This document shows positions 62,243-64,000 of a stretch of DNA of 64,000 bases, in pieces. A model generated the notes under the pieces. It was not told the DNA's origin, ran no database searches, and saw only the letters and a list, made by a program, of their open reading frames with translations. The stretch spans positions 62,001 to 126,000 of the forward strand of contig JANWVV010000002.1 in assembly GCA_025055795.1 (NCBI GenBank), in the 5' to 3' direction. The position numbers and the translations under genes were made by a program. The stretch's first letter is position 1, and each line of letters starts with the position of its first letter. This DNA comes from Gemmataceae bacterium. Its GTDB lineage: Bacteria; Planctomycetota; Planctomycetia; Gemmatales; Gemmataceae.

Positions 62243-62815
62243 TTATGACCAGTGCACTTGGGCCAGGTACATGTTGTTTTTGCCTTCGTGGGTGCTGTAG
62301 TAGCTGATCCAGAGTTGCTCTTTGTGCCAGACCAGGTCCGGGTAGCTAGTGTCGCCGCCCGAAGGTAAGGTGACTGTCGATGAAATTTTTCCCTTGTCTA
62401 TATCCAATTGCGCCAGTACCATTTTAGGTTTTCCCAAGACCGTGAGCCGACCGCACGCCCACCAACGATCATCCGACAGTCGAATCAGGTGAGGGCCTCC
62501 TAGATGCACACCAAGGTCCTTCCAAGTCGATACCCGGCATGAAGTTTCACATATCCCAAGTAAAGCGGTATTGGCTGAACCATCCCGACGCTGCAGGCAG
62601 TACACCGGATCAGGCCATCAACCCCGCACATGATCAGCACCTTCCCGGAAGACACCTAACCATCGGTCCTGCCAGCGAGGCAGGGCTGTAAAGGCGTTAT
62701 GAGGAACCTTATCCCAAATTTTGCGAACGACCACTTGCGGTAGACGTTCCTTCTGACCACTGCCTATGGACGCTAGCCAGCATCCTGGGGCGATCCCAGT
62801 CGCTAATATCAAAAA
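62243..62815 (-). pseudogene. Exo-alpha-sialidase-like pseudogene with internal deletion and in-frame stop
   Basis: N-terminal VVRKIWDKVPHNAFTALPRWQDRWLGVFREGADHVRG, in-frame TGA (62618-62620), then C-terminal WPDPVYCLQRRDGSANTALLGI...WKDLGVHLGGPHLIRLSDDRW...SGGDTSYPDLVWHKEQLWISYYSTHEGKNNMYLAQV in the same frame. Confidence 0.75.
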
Positions 62816-63242
62816 ATGTCGACGCGAGTGGGTACCTTTGCTTATTTTTCGCTCTCCGCGTCAAAATTATGATTATATTAGTGAGTTTTGCAACTTTTCC
62901 TGTAGTCCACCGTCTACTTTCAGAGACCAAAGTCCACTCCTACATACTGAAATTTCAGGTGTACGGACCTATCGGTCATAGTAAGTCCCATCTCAGGTAA
63001 GAACGCAGATACGCTCTAAAAAGAGCGCCGAGCGTTTGTGAGGTTGTGTTTGCCGTAAGTTGTTCCGTAGTTTCGTTAATGGTGGGCAATCTACTATTTT
63101 CAAGGTGCCCCTAAAATAATCGTCTCACTCCAGAATTTATTTTTCCTGCGGTCGAGCAGCCACTTACAAAAAGACGAGGGGTGCGATTGGGAAAACATCC
63201 GGGTGTATTGCAGAGTGTGCAAAGAGGCAAATGGGGGGTGGT

Positions 63243-64000
63243 ATGCCAACACGCAAGCAGGTCAAGATCGCAGTAGACCACACAGCGGCCTTAGAGCGGT
63301 TGTTGCACCTGCTTCGGGTGCCTGGCGTGACGGGCCAGGAGGAGCCAATTGGGCTCGCTCTTGCCGAGATGTTACGGACAGTTGGGGTGCCGGCGGAGGC
63401 CATTCATTTCGATGATGCCCATCAACGCATTCCGGAACCTACACCCATTGGGAACTTGATTGTTCACCTTCCGGCACGCTCGCCGCGAAATGCCACGTCC
63501 CGGAATCGGGAGAAAGCGTCACCGTTACTGTTTGCCACGCATATGGATACGGTTCCTTTGTGTGCCGGGGCCGAACCGAAGGTGGAAGGCCGACGGGTCA
63601 TCAATCTGCAGGAGGGCAAAACGGCGCTGGGAGGGGATAATCGCACCGGCTGTGCCGTTCTGGTCACCTTGGCCGCCGAATTAATTCGTCAGGAGCTGCC
63701 TCATCCGCCCCTGACACTCCTGTTCACCGTGCGTGAGGAGAGCGGCCTGTACGGTGCCCGCTATGTCAACCCCGCCGATTTGGGAAACCCTGCGTTTGGC
63801 TTCAACGTTGACGGCCGTTGTGCAGCGGAACTTACGATTGGTGCAATTGGGGCCGATCGCTGGACGGTCGACATCTATGGTCGAGCCTCGCATGCGGGAG
63901 TGGCACCGGAAAAGGGGATTTCGGCTGCTATGATCCTGGCTCTAGCTATGCAAGACATTTTCCGCACCGGCTGGTGGGGCAAAATTAGCAAAAACGGACG
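63243..64000 (+). CDS. M20/M42-type metallopeptidase (peptidase T-like), 3' truncated by window edge
   Basis: Translated by eye from ATG 63243: LLFATHMDTVPLCAGAEP, ALGGDNRTGCAVLVTLA, LLFTVREESGLYGARYV; open to window end. Confidence 0.9.
   Translation, partial: MPTRKQVKIAVDHTAALERLLHLLRVPGVTGQEEPIGLALAEMLRTVGVPAEAIHFDDAHQRIPEPTPIGNLIVHLPARSPRNATSRNREKASPLLFATHMDTVPLCAGAEPKVEGRRVINLQEGKTALGGDNRTGCAVLVTLAAELIRQELPHPPLTLLFTVREESGLYGARYVNPADLGNPAFGFNVDGRCAAELTIGAIGADRWTVDIYGRASHAGVAPEKGISAAMILALAMQDIFRTGWWGKISKNG

Overview
This 64 kb window is chromosomal DNA, moderately GC-rich outside one AT-rich block. Gene content suggests Planctomycetota (Gemmatales-like); that assignment is inference. No rRNA, tRNA, CRISPR array, IS element or prophage was recognised by eye. 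The most notable locus, about 24.6-39.9 kb, is a co-directional respiratory cluster encoding an Alternative Complex III (pentaheme ActA, ActB, an apparent ActC-ActD fusion, ActE, ActF). It runs directly into a cbb3-type oxidase module (small TM protein, CcoS-like, CcoN, CcoO, a monoheme CcoP-like protein, CcoI-like P-type ATPase). The ATPase is unusual: very AT-rich, with TGN in place of the TGE motif, and carrying a multi-TM C-terminal extension of about 200 aa. Other content: a sigma-70 factor, HemG/HemY, a Ser/Thr kinase, a BtuF-like protein, ECF CbiQ/CbiO, rpmG, a Gdx/SugE-type SMR exporter with a switch-like leader, and a TetR-HlyD-ABC efflux operon with a 32-bp operator-like palindrome. 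There is also a 2019-aa TPR protein followed by a radical SAM protein and a PQQ-propeller protein. Two gene relics are present: an S8 protease lacking its Asp/His half, and an internally deleted sialidase.
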